DNA from: Capronia americana
Taxonomy: Eukaryota; Ascomycota; Eurotiomycetes; Chaetothyriales; Herpotrichiellaceae
NCBI GenBank assembly: GCA_016110215.1
Contig: JADWQD010000024.1
Location: 156,673 to 220,672 of the forward strand
DNA length: 64,000 nt
Direction: 5' to 3'
Below the pieces are notes generated by a model. It was not told the DNA's origin. It did not search any database and worked only from the letters and a program-made list of their open reading frames with translations. Position numbers and translations under genes: made by a program. Below are positions 61,702 through 64,000 of the stretch, piece by piece (the first letter of the stretch is position 1; every line of letters starts with the position of its first letter).

Positions 61702-62208
61702 AGGCGGCTGCGCGATCACGTGCACTGCGTTCACACAGCTGAAGCCACACTTTCATAGCACATATACCGAGATGACATTGAGACAGGCCGATCTACACTG
61801 TCCAGAGCATGTAGGCCTGCCCTGCCTAGCCGAGCCCGATACCTGTACGCCCTTCCCATATGTTGCGAAAGTCGGAGCGAAACTGCGCTGCCAAGTTCAC
61901 CGCAGCCAACCAAGCAACTCACTTGATAATCACGCGTGCATAGGCCAGTGCCTCTTCTCGTTGCCTGGCTATTCTTTGCATCCTACATATTGAAGTCAAG
62001 TTATCCCATACGTTTCTCATTGCATAACATCCCTGCTGCAGCCACTATATGCTGCACCTGTATAAACATGTGCTGAAGGAGACAGTGGAAGGGCGCGCGG
62101 CTGCAAACACTCGACTCATTCTTCATCCGTCCATCGTCTCAGTCATCATGCCACTCCTCATCTCATTTTCACCCTCGGCTCATCGAATGCCGAATCTCAT
62201 CCTTCATC
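61702..62208. other. Intergenic region between Uma2-like paralogue 2 and VPS13
   Basis: No gene recognised. It holds the outer promoter of the minus-strand Uma2-like gene and the 3' flank of VPS13. Confidence 0.5.
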
Positions 62209-64000
62209 TCATCCCTTTGCGTTATACCTGTCGTTAAAGGCATTCACAGCTGCAATCATGGTTAGCATTGGCCTGCACACTCGTCAACGCCACACTCACC
62301 GATGGCAATCTGCCGGTACAACCAATTGCGGCTTCCTTCATCCGTCACAGGGATGAACGGGCCATTCGCGCCCCCTTTCAACCCAATACTCATGCCTGTC
62401 CGCTCTTTGCTGATCGTCTTGATATCTGTCAGCTTGACGTCCCACTCCATGCGCAGCTTCTTGGTCCGCAGCATCAGAATCCGGTCGTACGTGATAATGA
62501 CCATCATGTCCCGGCCCTCCAACTCCAGGTGCGCAATGTACTCTTCGTTGAAGAACTGGCCGTCGTTGCACGTCTTGAGCCAGAACTGCCCGAGCGCTTC
62601 ACGCTGCGAGTACGGTCGCACGATCCCGTCCATGCCGATGAAGCGACTCAGCCGGACACGATCCAGGCCCTCGGCGTCGAAGACCGTCGTGGTATTGCGC
62701 ACCCCTTCGGCCACGTTGGATGCCAGGTCGAACGCCCCGATCGCGGGTTTGGTCGCGAGGCCGAGCACCCCCTTCCCGACACCCTTGACGAAGCCAAACG
62801 CGCCCTCCTTCTCCGCCCCCTCGAGGGGATGACGGGCCAGGCCTCCGATCCCACTGGCCATGCTGGCTGCAAAGGCACTGCCGCCCGCAGTCACGCCATA
62901 CAGCGCGTGCTTCGGTCGGTTCCGGTTCTTCGCCATGCGTCGCTGGTCCTGGAACTCCTTGTCCATCGTGGCGGCCGCGAGGCCCTTGGAGATGGAGCCG
63001 CTGAACTTGGCCATGCTGTCGCTGAAGCCAAAGACGGACTTCTTGACGAAGCTGCTGGCCCCCTTGGCAATCCCGATCCCCAGTTCTTGTGGCCGATCCG
63101 TCATGACCAGACCCTGGTACGGCTCGTAGAAGATGTCGGCCACACCGGAACTGATGTTGTTGAACAGCCCGACAGGATTGCCGAGGAAGTCGGCCGACCC
63201 CAGGATGATGTGGACTTGCCGCAGCGCTTCTTGCGTGTAGTGGTTTTGGATGTTCGTCATCAACGCCGGCACGGATATCCTCGCGTTCTCGAGCAACAGC
63301 GCGTTGAACCGGATGGGGGCGTCGTTCACGTTGCCAATGGACATGGTCATAACATTCACAAAGAACATGAGAGGGCTGTTGACGAAATTGTCCTCCGCGT
63401 TGACTCGCTCGGTCCGGACGAAGGAGAGGTCGAGCTGGATGGGTTGCAGGTGTAACAGCTCGAAGTAGACGTCCTCGCCTTGTTGTTCGCGCGTCGGCTC
63501 GGGCACGTCGACGCTCTCATCGCACAGCTTGCCCTCCTTCTCTTCCGACCACGACGCCCCGGGCACCTTCACGAAATCGAGCATGGCGAAGATGAAGTCC
63601 TCGTCCAGCTCGACCGTGATCTGCTGCAGGAGCAGCGTCGCGTACTTGATGTACAGCACGCCGTACGAATCGTCCTTGACCCGGGTCACCATGGCGTGGA
63701 AGATGGGGTGCGTCTCCAACTCCTTGCCGGTCTTGGGCACCACGCTGGGGTACAGCAAGATCGGAAAGATGCCGCCGTACAGCTGGTTGTCGATCTGGAT
63801 CCACTTGACGGTAAAGTTCACCGTCTGGTACAGCTTGGAATCGCCGTACTTGAGCTCCATCTCGCGGAACGTGACGTACATGAGTTCTTTGAGCTTGCTG
63901 TTGACGAGCGAGATGCCGAACCCGGCCAGCCGCAGCTCGGCCTTGAAATTGACCTCGGATTCGATCTGCTTGACCTCAAAGCCTTGGTTGAGGCTCGTCT
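62209..64000 (-). CDS. VPS13: Intermembrane lipid-transfer protein VPS13, C-terminal part
   Basis: The minus frame is open from the right edge of the window (the gene continues beyond it) to a donor at 62299. A 50-bp intron (GTGAGT..TGCAG, 62250-62299) leads to a last exon, 62249-62209, that encodes AVNAFNDRYNAKG and a stop. Reading through the intron would give a false ECGVDECAGQC end. The visible 583 or so residues contain the conserved C-terminal part: FFVNVMTMSIGNVNDAPIRF, the glycine-rich KHALYGVTAGGSAFAASMAS and GVLGLATKPAIGAFDLASNV (the ATG2/VPS13 C-terminal amphipathic helices). Then RFIGMDGIVRPYSQREALGQ and the PH-like end with KERTGMSIGLKGGANGPFI. VPS13 bridges membranes and moves phospholipids at contact sites; the C-terminal part targets it to membranes. 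It is a conserved housekeeping gene and marks the edge of the repeat-rich region. Confidence 0.95.

Noticed and set aside
62262..62300. VPS13 ending in ECGVDECAGQC
   Set aside because: That end is translated intron; a GTGAGT donor and TGCAG acceptor restore the conserved AVNAFN..NAKG end in the next exon.
62268..63455. 395-codon plus frame opposite VPS13
   Set aside because: An antisense shadow; VPS13 on the minus strand is unmistakable.
1..64000. tRNA and rRNA genes
   Set aside because: I looked for GGTTCGAATCC-type B boxes paired with A boxes and for rRNA motifs by eye and found no convincing candidate; a covariance-model scan would be decisive.

Overview
The window reads as nuclear DNA of a filamentous ascomycete, probably a eurotiomycete. 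The genes are split by short introns (48-79 bp) with GT..AG ends. The C-terminus of a VPS13 gene at the right edge closely matches what I remember of Aspergillus-type VPS13. Fungus-specific family members (an F-box/DUF7730-type protein, an HNH_2-type protein and Uma2-like PD-(D/E)XK proteins) sit among decayed gene pieces. This placement comes from recognition only; no search was run.

Gene density is very low for such a genome. Intact genes, left to right: an unknown 276-aa protein (10604-11434), an SNF2-family ATPase (16049-19682, one intron), an HNH endonuclease-like protein (20777-22139, two introns), a PD-(D/E)XK-like protein (36168-37401, minus, two introns), a leucine-rich-repeat protein (39858-41672), a Uma2-like protein (44985-46451, one intron), an F-box-like protein (51540-52538, minus), a diverged nuclease-fold protein (56292-57380), a second Uma2-like paralogue (59905-61458, minus, one intron) and the 3' end of VPS13 (62209-64000, minus).

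Between them lie debris and repeats. Gene fragments come from two FAD monooxygenases, a PET191/COA5-like gene, a catalase, a PA-clan serine protease and truncated Uma2-like copies. There is an 821-bp Tc1/mariner-type remnant with intact inverted ends (37535-38355), and many minisatellites with units of 12-60 bp. Perfect or near-perfect inverted repeats are common from 3.7 to 15.8 kb. One repeat pair differs only by TpG-to-TpA changes, the mark of repeat-induced point mutation (RIP). An assembly gap (95 N) falls inside a 34-bp tandem repeat at 27.4 kb.

The most interesting theme is a set of nuclease-fold genes. Four apparently intact loci carry PD-(D/E)XK-like cores, two more are truncated copies, and an HNH gene and an SNF2 ATPase lie in the same 45 kb. 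The Uma2-like copies share a promoter block upstream, and the two full-length ones share a second exon with a proline-rich tail. That points to whole-gene duplication and dispersal. Whether these genes act together as a defence, selfish or DNA-processing system is inference.
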